Shown: positions 40,328 through 48,077, numbered from the stretch's first letter. The stretch is DNA of 64,000 nucleotides from JASHPR01 sp963815375 (GCA_963815375.1 CAWFGX010000005.1:1364001-1428000); one strand, 5' to 3'. A program made the numbers and translations. The notes: generated by a model from the letters alone, not told the origin.

Positions 40328-41248
40328 ATGACCGAATCCCCGTCCCGAGGCGGGGATTTGCCCGGCCCGGGGACGGATCACGTCGTCGCAGCCACCGTGC
40401 ACCTGCTGCACCGACGGCGGGGCTGGTCGTGGGTATGCTCCAGCAGTCTTGTCGCCCTGCTGGCGCTGGTCGCCCTCAGGGCCAGTGTCTGGGCCGGGGC
40501 TACCGGGGCGCTGGCGGTCGTGGGCGATATAACGCTGATCCTGCTGCTGGCCGTGGCAGTGGTCGCGGTGATCATGGTGATCACGGACACAGGCAGGCTC
40601 CGCCGCCGTCACGCGGCTGTCCGCGCGGCCGCCGCGAGCCGGACGTCGCACCATCCCGTGGCCCATCACCCGTTCCGCACGCCCGTTCACGACCTCGCAA
40701 GCCACGTCTTCGTCTGGTTCATCCTCAGCATCGTCCTGATCCTGACGGCTCTGTCCCTGCCTAACCAGGTCAATGCGTACGCCTACGTGGCAGGCGCGGG
40801 CAAGAGCGTGATGTTCGTGCCGCAGTCATACAGCGTTTCGTGCCACTCTGGTCGTGGTGGGGGCGGCTGCTTGACCGCGACCAACGGCGTCCTGGAGACG
40901 GACCCGCCCGTCAGCGTCGCCTGGAACGGGCAGGTCCCACTCGGCCAGCCGTTCCAGGTCCGTCGGCCGGTGTGGGTTATTAGCTGGACCACCCCCACCC
41001 TTATGAACGGCAATACAGCGGCTACCGGCATAGGCGCCGGGCTGATCTTTGATCTAGGAACGGTCTGCGTGATCGCCGGGTTCGTTCACATGGTGCGGCG
41101 GGCCCGGCGGCGCCGCCGGGGACCCGTGTCCGCGGTCACCGCAGGGGGCCACTGGGTCAGATCACAACCCACGGCAAAACGTGCACCCAAACGAAACCGC
41201 CCGGCAAAACGTGCACCGAAACAAAGCCGCAGCCCCAACCCCACTTGA
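40328..41248 (+). CDS. Hypothetical multi-pass membrane protein with basic repeated tail
   Basis: 306 residues, unrecognised. Hydrophobic segments lie at about 36-55, 60-85, 128-148 and 235-255. An extracytoplasmic loop between the third and fourth contains two Cys (VSCHSGRGGGGC) that could pair. The C-terminus is strongly basic, with a 10-residue unit KRAPKRNRPA / KRAPKQSRS encoded by a 30-bp direct repeat. The tail probably stays in the cytoplasm. DUF3592-like proteins have a similar plan, but the match is weak. Confidence 0.65.
   Translation: MTESPSRGGDLPGPGTDHVVAATVHLLHRRRGWSWVCSSSLVALLALVALRASVWAGATGALAVVGDITLILLLAVAVVAVIMVITDTGRLRRRHAAVRAAAASRTSHHPVAHHPFRTPVHDLASHVFVWFILSIVLILTALSLPNQVNAYAYVAGAGKSVMFVPQSYSVSCHSGRGGGGCLTATNGVLETDPPVSVAWNGQVPLGQPFQVRRPVWVISWTTPTLMNGNTAATGIGAGLIFDLGTVCVIAGFVHMVRRARRRRRGPVSAVTAGGHWVRSQPTAKRAPKRNRPAKRAPKQSRSPNPT
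41172..41230 (+). repeat. 30-bp tandem repeat in the 3' end of the membrane-protein gene
   Basis: Two copies of a unit starting CGGCAAAACGTGCACC, 30 bases apart (41172-41200 and 41202-41230), differ at about three positions. They stay in frame and encode the repeated basic tail. Located immediately before the block of gene remnants. Confidence 0.7.
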
Positions 41249-41256
41249 CGCCAGTG

Positions 41257-41487
41257 CTACGCCAGGTCGAAGCCGCGGTAGTTGTCGGTTGCCACGTCCG
41301 CGCAGATCCTGCGGTACACCCCGAATCCGCCGATGAACGGCATGAACACGCGAGGCTTGCCGGGAATGTTGGTGCCGACGTACCACGAGTTCGCTGACGG
41401 GAACAGCGTCTGGTCAGCAAGCTCGTTACAGTATTCGACCCAGTCGTTCTGGGCCTGCTTCCTTGCCTCGATCGCCGTCCGCCCGCT
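41257..41487 (-). pseudogene. Remnant: C-terminus of a Baeyer-Villiger-type flavin monooxygenase
   Basis: Reading the minus strand into a TAG at 41257-41259 gives about 70 residues including NELADQTLFPSANSWYVG, NIPGKPRVFMPFIGG and YRRICADVATDNYRGF. This is the characteristic C-terminal end of cyclohexanone-monooxygenase-like enzymes. The flavin-binding and catalytic parts are absent; upstream the sequence runs into a nitronate monooxygenase piece on the other strand. It is therefore a truncated remnant. Confidence 0.75.
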
Positions 41488-41871
41488 GGAGCGCCCCCGA
41501 TCTGCCAGAACGGGCGAAACTGCTCCTCAAGCACGGCGTGCGCATCGCGACGTTCGCGCTGGCCCCGAACGAGCGCGTCATCAAGGACCTGAAGGACTCC
41601 GGGCTGATCGTCGTCCCCTCGATCGGTGCTCGGCGGCACGCGGAGAAAGTGGCGCCTGAAGTGTCGACGCGGTGATCGCGCAGGGCAACGAGGCCGACGG
41701 CCACACCGGCAGGGTGCCGACGTCGATCCTGCTGCCGCAGGTGGTCTACGCCGGTGGACATCCCGGTTATCGGTGCCGGCGGGTTCAGGAGCGGGCGGGG
41801 CCTGGTCGCGGCGCTGGCCTTTGGCGCCGCCGGCATCGCCTGTCGCTGGTGAGCAGGAACCGGGTGCCCAT
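41488..41871 (+). pseudogene. Remnant: nitronate monooxygenase fragment with two frameshifts and a micro-inversion
   Basis: Three consecutive frames on the plus strand read APDLPERAKLLLKHGVRIAT and VVPSIGARRHAEKVA, then VIAQGNEADGHTGRVPTSIL, then VDIPVIGAGGFRSGRG and LAFGAAGIA. These are in the order found in nitronate monooxygenases (2-nitropropane dioxygenases), including the NEADGHTG motif. The expected continuation AMGTRFLLTSD is found only on the opposite strand of 41841-41872, implying a 31-bp inversion. Both ends of the gene are missing. Confidence 0.72.
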
Positions 41872-42610
41872 GGCAAGTCCACGTGTATCGTCCCCGGCCA
41901 GCGGACCTCGAACGTCTGCTCCTTGCCGGCAAAGTCCTGCTGCGACCGGATGTAGTCCATCAGCGCAGGAACCTCCTCGACCTCGAAGGAGGTCGGGTTA
42001 GGCTCCCAGCCGTCGTAACTGGCAGCCCGGCGCAGCGCGGGCTTGGAGTTACCGCCGATGTAGATCGGCGGACGTGGTTTCTGCACCGGCTTGGGCTCGA
42101 AGGCTAGTCCGTCGATCTGAAAATAATGGCCGTCAAAGAATGGCTTGTCGGATGACCAGAGTTCGACCATGGCGTGCAGAGTCTCGTCGGTGATTGCTCC
42201 TCTTTCCGCGAACGGTATGCCCAGAACCTCGAACTCGCGGACGGCATGGCCTATCCCGGCCGCCACGTCGAGCCTTCCTCCTGAGAGCACGTCGATGCTG
42301 GACAGCGTCTTGGCGAGTGCGAGGGGATGGTGGTACGGGACGGCCAGGACACTGGTTGTCATCCGGACGCGACGTGTCGACCCGGCAATGAAAGCGATCG
42401 CCGACAGCGCGTCCATCCAGTACGGGCCTAGCCTGGGGACCTCGAAGTACGGCATGGCGAGGGTGCTCAGAGATCGTGATCCCGTAATAGCCGCGTTCGT
42501 CGATCACGGTGGCGATCTGCTGGAAGTCCGGAGCGGCAAGGTGTGCAGACCACTGTGGCGCAGGAATCACGTGATCGTCCGCAGCCGGGATGTGGTTCTC
42601 GCCGGGCATG
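41872..42610 (-). pseudogene. Remnant: LLM-class flavin-dependent oxidoreductase, frameshifted and 3'-truncated
   Basis: From ATG 42610 the minus strand encodes MPGENHIPAADDH, VIDERGYYGITISEH and then shifts frame at a GGG run (42461-42463). Removing one base restores SEHLAMPYFEVPRLGPYWMD and the rest: TSVLAVPYHHPLALAKTL, DVLSGGRLDVAAGIG, RPPIYIGGNSKPALRRAA. This is a luciferase-like F420/FMN-dependent oxidoreductase. It breaks off after HVDLPW where the nitronate monooxygenase piece begins, so about the last quarter is missing. Confidence 0.8.
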
Positions 42611-42623
42611 GAATGTTGAATCT

Positions 42624-42745
42624 CAAAGGTCCTCCAGCTCGGTTGACCAGCCGATCTCCCGCAGGACCGGCTGCAGCCGCCGCCAGAAGACACAGTAGAT
42701 GATCAAGCGCTTGATCGGGCTGGAGCCCGTGCCATGGTGATCACT
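42624..42745 (-). pseudogene. Possible remnant: C-terminal about 40 residues of an unidentified protein
   Basis: On the minus strand a frame reads HHGTGSSPIKRLI, then FWRRLQPVLREIGWSTELEDL and a TGA ending 14 bases before the luciferase-like start. That is normal operon spacing, and the sequence looks coding, but there is no N-terminal part: upstream lies the xylanase terminator. It is probably the 3' stub of a gene that once preceded the oxidoreductase. The family is not recognised. Confidence 0.35.
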
Positions 42746-42753
42746 GGCAGCAG

Positions 42754-42786
42754 TGTGACGCGGCGGCCGGGGGCCGCCGCGTCACA
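42754..42786 (-). terminator. Strong intrinsic-type hairpin after the xylanase gene
   Basis: TGTGACGCGGCGGCC, a GGG loop and its exact complement form a perfect 15-bp stem 24 bases after the xylanase stop. It also marks the boundary of the remnant block on its other side. Confidence 0.8.
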
Positions 42787-42809
42787 CGTGCGTGTCGGGG
42801 TCTGGGGCG

Positions 42810-43832
42810 CTAGCCCGTACTACAGGAGACCGAAGGCCAGGTCCATTGGCCGTTGGGCGAGATCGTGACGCCCCAGTTATTACCGTTGCCGTTAGGCGTG
42901 GCGACCATCACATACTCGCTGGGCCAGGTGGCGTTGACGTTCCAGGTGGAGTAGACGACCGCGGGAGCCACAAGGTCCATCGTCACGGTCCAGGTGCTGG
43001 AGCCGGAGACCGAGACATTGAGGTTGTACCAGTTGCTTCCTGACGACCCGGCGGACAGCGTTGCGGTGCAGCCACTGCTGCCACCTCCGCCCCCGCCGCC
43101 CCCGCCGCTTCCTCCGCCACCACCGCCGGAGGAAGAGCCGACGGTGACGCTGGAGCTTCCGCTGCCGCCGCCGAAGGACTCGGTCGCGAGGATCTGATAG
43201 TTGAGCGTGCCCAGGTTCATCCCGTGGCTGGCCCAGGCGTTAAAGAAGTTCTGCGTGGTGATGGTCCCGCTGCTGGTGGGCGATGTCCGTATCGCCAGGT
43301 ACTGCTCAAAGGTCGCGGTGCCCTGGATGGAGGGCTGGTTGACCTGCTGGTGCTCGTAGATGTTGTACGTGCCGCCGTCGCTGGTGACCTGGCCCATGTA
43401 GGTGCCGGCCGTGGGCGGTGAGCCGCTGTAGTTCTCCATGACGTAGTACTCGACCAGAGGGTTGGTCGACCAGCCGTAGAGCGACACCAGTGTGGTGCCC
43501 CCGGACGCGCTGAGACTGCTGGAGAAGCTTTCAGTGGCATTGCTGCCGGGGTTCCAGCCAACGCCGGCGACGAAGTCGCCGATCCCGCTCCACGAGGTGG
43601 AATAGCTGTTGCCCGAATTCAGCGTCATGCATGCTGACCCAGTGCCGGCGCTCCACATCTGGTAGTAATAGCCGCCGTTCGTGCCGGTCTGGTTCGAACA
43701 TATGGTTGTCGCCGCGTTCGCGGCAACGGGCAGGACTGCCGTCGCCGCGGTCACAGCCGCGGCTAAGGCGCCCCCGATGAGCAGCCTGACGCGGCCTCCG
43801 CGACTCTTCCGGTGGACGGGGGGGTCGTTCAT
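42810..43832 (-). CDS. Secreted GH11 endo-1,4-beta-xylanase with C-terminal CBM2
   Basis: 340 residues from ATG 43832 (AAGGAGG upstream). Signal peptide about 1-40 ends ANA. The GH11 catalytic domain spans about 42-222; Glu128 in PLVEYYV is the expected nucleophile and Glu218 in ATESF the acid/base. A glycine/serine linker (about 221-253) leads to a family-2 carbohydrate-binding module (about 255-340, paired Cys at its ends, GVTISPNGQWTWPS). It cleaves xylan outside the cell and should bind cellulose or xylan. GAAA/TTTC palindromes lie upstream and a strong terminator downstream, so it is monocistronic. Confidence 0.95.
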   Translation of the reverse strand: MNDPPVHRKSRGGRVRLLIGGALAAAVTAATAVLPVAANAATTICSNQTGTNGGYYYQMWSAGTGSACMTLNSGNSYSTSWSGIGDFVAGVGWNPGSNATESFSSSLSASGGTTLVSLYGWSTNPLVEYYVMENYSGSPPTAGTYMGQVTSDGGTYNIYEHQQVNQPSIQGTATFEQYLAIRTSPTSSGTITTQNFFNAWASHGMNLGTLNYQILATESFGGGSGSSSVTVGSSSGGGGGGSGGGGGGGGGSSGCTATLSAGSSGSNWYNLNVSVSGSSTWTVTMDLVAPAVVYSTWNVNATWPSEYVMVATPNGNGNNWGVTISPNGQWTWPSVSCSTG

Positions 43833-43979
43833 GTGCGTGTTCCTCCTTGGATGAGCGGGTCGTCGCCCAGGCTGGCGACCGGAGGACCGGGTCACGGCTG
43901 GTGACCCGGACCGACAGCCTCCGAGGCCTGCCGATGGCGACAGCATTAATCTGGTCCGTCCAGTCGTCAATACTTTTCG

Positions 43980-43989
43980 GAAATATTTC
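43980..43989. promoter_or_regulatory. GAAATATTTC palindrome upstream of the xylanase
   Basis: A perfect 10-bp palindrome embedded in the longer near-palindrome TTCGGAAATATTTCGAA (43976-43992), about 148 bases upstream of the xylanase start. GAAA/TTTC palindromes of this kind have been reported ahead of actinomycete xylanase genes, where they bind repressors of the LacI or related type. Confidence 0.5.
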
Positions 43990-44114
43990 GAAGATATAAT
44001 CTTGGTCGGATGCGTGGCAGGCAGTGTTTGGCCTAATCAGGGCGTTGTCTATCTGCGCGGCTTCGAACGGACTGTGGTCAGCTCAGAACAGCAAGCAGAG
44101 ATCGGCGCTAGGCG

Positions 44115-44138
44115 CTCTGAAAGTTTCAGAGAAATTTC
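44115..44138. promoter_or_regulatory. Adjacent palindromes CTCTGAAAGTTTCAGAG and GAAATTTC
   Basis: A perfect 17-bp palindrome (44115-44131) abuts an 8-bp palindrome GAAATTTC (44131-44138). They lie about 285-305 bases upstream of the xylanase start and about 200 bases past the end of the small membrane-protein gene. They share the GAAA/TTTC arms of the 43980 site, so cooperative repressor binding is possible. Confidence 0.42.
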
Positions 44139-44337
44139 GAGCCACATCGCGTTTCCGCTCGATCCGGGCGGAACCCGGTGGCGGCTGACCCGATCCCGTT
44201 GCGCGCACCTCAGGGGGTCGCGCCACGATGGATGGGGATCTGCTGCAGTCAGGTGTGCACCGGTGCCACATTCACGGGAACTGACCGACGTTCTCGTCAG
44301 CTACCTCAACTGGCCGGTGACCGCCTGCGGCCCAGCG

Positions 44338-44559
44338 CTAGTGCTTCACCACAGCGGCGATGACGAGCAGCGCGATGATGACGAAGGCGATTGCGATGAG
44401 TCCACTGCGCAGCCGCGTCTTCCGGTAGCCAGCGATCCGACCGCGCGTCGTCTTCACGTCGCCGTGCGCGGCGTACGTGCGGTTGGCATGCCAGCCGAGG
44501 AAGCAGCCGATAACGAGAACGAGAACCGCGATCCCGAAAGCGGCAGTGGTTGAGTTCAC
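44338..44559 (-). CDS. Small two-helix membrane protein
   Basis: 73 residues from GTG 44559. It has two hydrophobic segments (AAFGIAVLVLVIGCFLGW and LIAIAFVIIALLVIAAVV) separated by a basic loop of about 30 residues (KTTRGRIAGYRKTRLRSG), so both ends are likely on the outside with the loop in the cytoplasm. No named family. It has its own promoter region and no close partner. Confidence 0.6.
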   Translation of the reverse strand: MNSTTAAFGIAVLVLVIGCFLGWHANRTYAAHGDVKTTRGRIAGYRKTRLRSGLIAIAFVIIALLVIAAVVKH

Positions 44560-44858
44560 CGCAATACCTACCCCCCGACCTTTCCCCCCCGGGCCGTCAG
44601 TTACCGATCATCCCCCAATGTGCAGAGGGTTAACAGCAGAAACGCCGACTTGGCCGATGGGCCCACGCGGCTTGGGGCGTTTTGCCGCCTTACGGCGCTC
44701 AGCGGCGCTTCGGGCGGAGCCTGAGTGGGGTGCGAAATGGGAGCCGGGCAGGGGGCCGAACAGGGCCTTGCGGCGGGGGCAGGCCGGCCGCCGCCTGGGC
44801 GGCTGGCAGGATTGAGGCATCTGCTCTCCTACCCCACCCGCGACCCCGAAGGACGCGC

Positions 44859-45605
44859 ATGAGTAATGAAGCGCTGACCGCAGAGACCATCAGCATCACC
44901 GGCAACGACGGGGACGAGATCGAGGCGTACTTCGCCCGGCCGCTGGGCGTCGACTCCTTTGGCGGTGTGGTGGTGATCCATCACATGCCCGGCTACGACG
45001 CGCCGACCAAAGAGATAGTGAGGACTTTCGCTGCCAACGGCTATGCCGCGCTCATGCCCAATCTCTACCACCGGGACGCACCCGGGGCCAGCCCCGACGA
45101 CGCGGCCGCCACGGCGCGGGCCAAGGGCGGAGTGCCGGACGAACGCCTGATCGGCGATGTCGGCGCCGCCGCCGACTACCTGCGGGCCCTGGACGGCAGC
45201 AACGGCAAGGTCGGCGTGATCGGCTACTGCTCAGGCGGCCGCCAGTCGTTTCTCGCTGCGTGCAGCCTGCCGCTCGACGCGGCCGTGGACTGCTACGGCG
45301 CCTTCGTGATCGGCACGCCGCCCGCCGAGATACCGCTGAAGGTCGGGCCGATCGCCCATCTCGCCGAGAACCTGTCCTGCCCGCTGCTCGGCCTGTTCGG
45401 TGCCGACGACAAGTACCCGTCGCCGGACGAGGTCGACCAGCTCGACAAGATCCTCACCGAGGAGGCGAAACCGCACGAGTTCCACGTCTACGAAGGCGCG
45501 GGCCATGCGTTCTTCTCCGTGAACAGGCCCGCGTACCGCGTCGAGGCCGCGAACGACGGATGGCAGAAAATCTGGGACTTCTACGGCCGCTACCTAGCCA
45601 GCTGA
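44859..45605 (+). CDS. Dienelactone hydrolase family protein
   Basis: 248 residues from ATG 44859. The alpha/beta-hydrolase triad of the family is visible: Cys124 in GYCSGGR, Asp184 in GADDKYPS and His216 in EGAGHAFF, with IHHMPGYDAPTKEI matching the N-terminal signature. The type enzyme opens dienelactone in chlorocatechol degradation, but many homologues have broader esterase activity. It is followed 16 bases later by a DUF6295 gene, probably in the same transcript. Confidence 0.92.
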   Translation: MSNEALTAETISITGNDGDEIEAYFARPLGVDSFGGVVVIHHMPGYDAPTKEIVRTFAANGYAALMPNLYHRDAPGASPDDAAATARAKGGVPDERLIGDVGAAADYLRALDGSNGKVGVIGYCSGGRQSFLAACSLPLDAAVDCYGAFVIGTPPAEIPLKVGPIAHLAENLSCPLLGLFGADDKYPSPDEVDQLDKILTEEAKPHEFHVYEGAGHAFFSVNRPAYRVEAANDGWQKIWDFYGRYLAS

Positions 45606-45621
45606 GCATCGGGAGACTCAC

Positions 45622-45882
45622 ATGTGCACCTACCTGACCGAGAAGATTGAGGTGGACGGCAGCGGCAAGGGAGCGGCCGGCTGGTTCACGCTCACCGACG
45701 TGACTGTGTATTTCGATCACCCGCAGCACGCCCCGGCCGAGCACACGCTCAACATCGACTTCCTGAACCCCGGCAGCGGGCCCTCGGCCCGGGTAGCTGT
45801 CGAGCTGACCGCGGAGTCGGCCAGGGCGCTGGCAAAGGCGATCGAGGCGACCCTGGAATCAGCGCCTCCCGGCATGACCTGA
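45622..45882 (+). CDS. DUF6295 family protein
   Basis: 86 residues beginning MCTYLTEKIEVDGSGKGAAG and containing VTVYFDHPQHAPAEHTLNIDF, the conserved core of this small actinobacterial family. A Cys at position 2, a run of His (FDHPQHAPAEH) and no signal peptide suggest a small cytosolic protein, possibly metal-binding; function is unknown. It sits directly downstream of the dienelactone hydrolase gene, a neighbourhood that may be functional. Confidence 0.82.
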   Translation: MCTYLTEKIEVDGSGKGAAGWFTLTDVTVYFDHPQHAPAEHTLNIDFLNPGSGPSARVAVELTAESARALAKAIEATLESAPPGMT

Positions 45883-45927
45883 GCCCGCCGCCGTGCCGGC
45901 GGCGCGCGGGCCTGACTGTCGGCACCG

Positions 45928-46072
45928 TGTGCCAGGATCGGGGTTGCGGGGATTCCCGGGGGATCGTCCCCCCGCACTGGTACAGCACACGAGCTGCACA
46001 GCCGCCAGCAACTGTCTGCGGCCTGTGCCAGGATCGGGGTCTGCGGGAGATCCGGGGGTTGTCCCCCGGGCG
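45928..46072. repeat. Two-copy hairpin-bearing repeat upstream of dnaN paralogue
   Basis: TGTGCCAGGATCGGGGT occurs exactly twice, at 45928-45944 and 46024-46040, 96 bases apart. Each copy is followed by TGCGGG and a GC-rich hairpin: CGGGGGATCGTCCCCCCG in the first and CCGGGGGTTGTCCCCCGG in the second. The second copy ends about 30 bases before the sliding-clamp start. They may act as transcription terminators or belong to a dispersed REP-like family. Confidence 0.65.
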
Positions 46073-46101
46073 ACCGCACATGGGTCGGCGGAGGCGGTGG
46101 C

Positions 46102-47322
46102 ATGAGGTTCCGGGTCGAGCGCGAGGCGCTGGGTGAGGCCGTCACGTGGGTGGCGCGGACACTGCCGTCGCGGCCGGTCGTGCCGGTGCTGTCCGGCCTG
46201 CTGCTGCAGGCCGGCGACGACGTGCTGACACTGTCCTGTTTTGACTACGAGGTTTCCGCCCGGGCCCGGATCGACGCCAAGGTCGAGGAGCCTGGAGACG
46301 CCCTGGTGCCCGGGCGCCTGCTGGCCGAGATCATCCGCAGCCTCCCTCCGCTGGATGTGGAGGTCGCCTCCGACGCCGACATGATTGGCCTGACCTGCGG
46401 CACGGCCGAGTTCGCCCTGGTGTCGCTTCCGCTCGCGGATTACCCTGCGCTGCCTGAGCCGCCCGCCCCTGCCGGGACAGTGGACGGCGGCGTTCTGGCC
46501 GTGGCCGCCGGGCAGGTCGTGCCAGCGGCCAGCCGTGACGACACGCTGCCGATGCTCACCGCAGTCTGCCTTGACGTCGACGGTGACACGCTGACGATGG
46601 CCGCGACCGACCGCTACCGGCTCGCGGTCAGGCAGCTGCGCTGGGATCCAGCGGTGCCCGGGCTCCGTGCGGCCGCGCTGGTCCCGGCCAGGACACTGAA
46701 CGAGGTCGCGCGAACCATGGCAGCGGCAGAGCCGGTGACCGTGTCGTTCGGCAGCGGCGGCGCGCCGGACCAGGCCGGCACGGGCACACCCGCCGACGGC
46801 CTGATCAGCTTCGAGAGTGCGAGCCGCAGGCTTACCGCCCGGCTGGTGGCAGGCGAGTTCATCAAGTACCAGTCCCGGTTCCCGGCCGAGTTCGGATCAC
46901 GCGCGACCCTGTCGGCCGGGCCGTTCACCGAGGCGGTCAGGCGGGTGTCCCTCGCGGCCGACCGGACCAGCCCGGTCCGGCTGAGCTTCGGCTCCGACGC
47001 AGTCCTCGTTGAGGCGCGCACCGAGGGGCGGGCCCGGGCCAAGGAGAGCGTGCCTGCCGACTTCGAGGGCGACGAGAAGGTCATCTCCTTCAGCCCTCAC
47101 CTGCTGCTCGACGGCCTCACGGCGGCCGCCGCTTCGGCTTCAGCGGTCTCGCAGCCCGGTGCCGACGGCGGCGCGGGATCCGCCGATCCCTCGCAGATCA
47201 GGCTGGAATTCACGACGGCGGCCAAGCCGGCGCTGATCACCTGGGCTGGCGACGACGGCGTTCAGCCAGGCCAGCCCGCGTTCCGTTACCTGGTGGCGCC
47301 GCTGAGGATACCTGGGGCGTGA
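46102..47322 (+). CDS. DNA polymerase III beta subunit (sliding clamp) paralogue
   Basis: 406 residues with the three-domain beta-clamp layout: domain 1 (about 1-120, MRFRVEREALGEAVTWVARTL, PVLSGLLLQAGDD), domain 2 (about 130-255, LPMLTAVCLDVDGDTLTMAATDRYRLA) and domain 3 (about 260-406). The C-terminus RYLVAPLRI replaces the canonical YL-MPVRL. Two Ala/Gly-rich insertions lie in domains 2 and 3 (PDQAGTGTPADG and SQPGADGGAGSAD). Neighbours are not dnaA, recF or gyrB, so this is an accessory clamp rather than the replication-origin copy. Role in repair or a specialised polymerase is possible. Confidence 0.9.
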   Translation: MRFRVEREALGEAVTWVARTLPSRPVVPVLSGLLLQAGDDVLTLSCFDYEVSARARIDAKVEEPGDALVPGRLLAEIIRSLPPLDVEVASDADMIGLTCGTAEFALVSLPLADYPALPEPPAPAGTVDGGVLAVAAGQVVPAASRDDTLPMLTAVCLDVDGDTLTMAATDRYRLAVRQLRWDPAVPGLRAAALVPARTLNEVARTMAAAEPVTVSFGSGGAPDQAGTGTPADGLISFESASRRLTARLVAGEFIKYQSRFPAEFGSRATLSAGPFTEAVRRVSLAADRTSPVRLSFGSDAVLVEARTEGRARAKESVPADFEGDEKVISFSPHLLLDGLTAAAASASAVSQPGADGGAGSADPSQIRLEFTTAAKPALITWAGDDGVQPGQPAFRYLVAPLRIPGA

Positions 47323-47382
47323 CCGAGCCGGGCGAGACTGGCTCACCGGGGGTCACTGAACGGGTAAGGACCGGCTCAGCGG

Positions 47383-47904
47383 TCAGACGTCCCAGTAGCG
47401 GCGGGCGGAAGCGCGGTGCCGGCGCGGCCCGCGGCCGCAGCCGCCCTTGAAGCCGCGGGGCCCGCGGGCCCGGCCGGTTATGATCCACCGCAGGAACCCC
47501 CGGACCGCGGCGAAGATCGCAAGGAAGATGGCAAGTTTGCCGGGCCACGGGAACGCGCGCAGGCTCAGGTCGGCGATCAGCAGCCACGAGACCAGCGCCG
47601 CGATGATCACGGGAACGAAACCGAGCCGTGGCCGCGGGCGGGAACGGTACTCCTGCCTGGCCCGCTCGCGATCCCAGCCGGCCGCAGCAGCCACAGGCAG
47701 TGGCGCGGACGGCCCGGCAGCAGGCTGCGGGAGATCCTTGGTGATCGCGCCGAGCTGGCTTTGCGTCTTCGCCGTGAAGACCGCGCCGAGCCGCTCGGTG
47801 AACTCTTCCTGGGTCAGCCGGCCGTCCGCGAAGTGCTCGCGAAGATAATCGGCCGCCGCCTCACGCTCGGCGTCCCCTATGCGAAGATCCGGTCCTGCCG
47901 CCAT
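47383..47904 (-). CDS. DUF1707 domain membrane protein
   Basis: 173 residues from ATG 47904 (GGAGG six bases upstream). The open frame extends 51 codons further, but that part is not family-like. Residues about 6-58 form the DUF1707 domain (LRIGDAEREAAADYLREHF, then GRLTQEEFTERLGAVF), which is thought to bind nucleic acid or other proteins. Two hydrophobic segments follow (VPVIIAALVSWLLIADLSL and LAIFLAIFAAVRGFLRWII) and a basic, Arg/Gly-rich C-terminus. Convergent with dnaN. Confidence 0.85.
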   Translation of the reverse strand: MAAGPDLRIGDAEREAAADYLREHFADGRLTQEEFTERLGAVFTAKTQSQLGAITKDLPQPAAGPSAPLPVAAAAGWDRERARQEYRSRPRPRLGFVPVIIAALVSWLLIADLSLRAFPWPGKLAIFLAIFAAVRGFLRWIITGRARGPRGFKGGCGRGPRRHRASARRYWDV

Positions 47905-48077
47905 CTGATCCTCCGCATCCCGGTCGACCCGCGGGTCCCCGGTAGCCTGGTGCCTCTCCGCTATGGAGACGATATATCTCGACGGGCCGGTCGGCAAGTC
48001 ATCCGGCGGCAAGTCGCCGGGCGGCCTCTGTGACCCCTTTTCCGCCTTGCCGGCCACGCAAGCAGGCTCCCGGGACG

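Larger units (their letters stand above)
43833..44337. other. Xylanase upstream region with GAAA/TTTC palindromes
   Basis: The 505-base gap is AT-richer than its surroundings around 43940-44010. It contains three GAAA-N0-2-TTTC palindromes, listed separately. A 183-codon open frame at 44002-44553 shows no protein-like features and overlaps the opposite-strand small gene, so no gene is called here. Confidence 0.5.

Noticed and set aside
42461..42463. Frameshift in the LLM oxidoreductase as a mere sequencing error
   Set aside because: Possible for that one base, but the gene also lacks its 3' end and is joined to other broken genes, so a pseudogene is the better call.
42701..42716. Perfect 16-bp palindrome GATCAAGCGCTTGATC
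   Set aside because: It falls inside the apparent coding stub at 42624-42745; a chance symmetry in codons is simpler than an operator, though it was not excluded.
44002..44553. 183-codon plus-strand frame upstream of the dienelactone hydrolase
   Set aside because: No domain, no good ribosome site, and it covers the xylanase regulatory palindromes and the opposite-strand two-helix protein.
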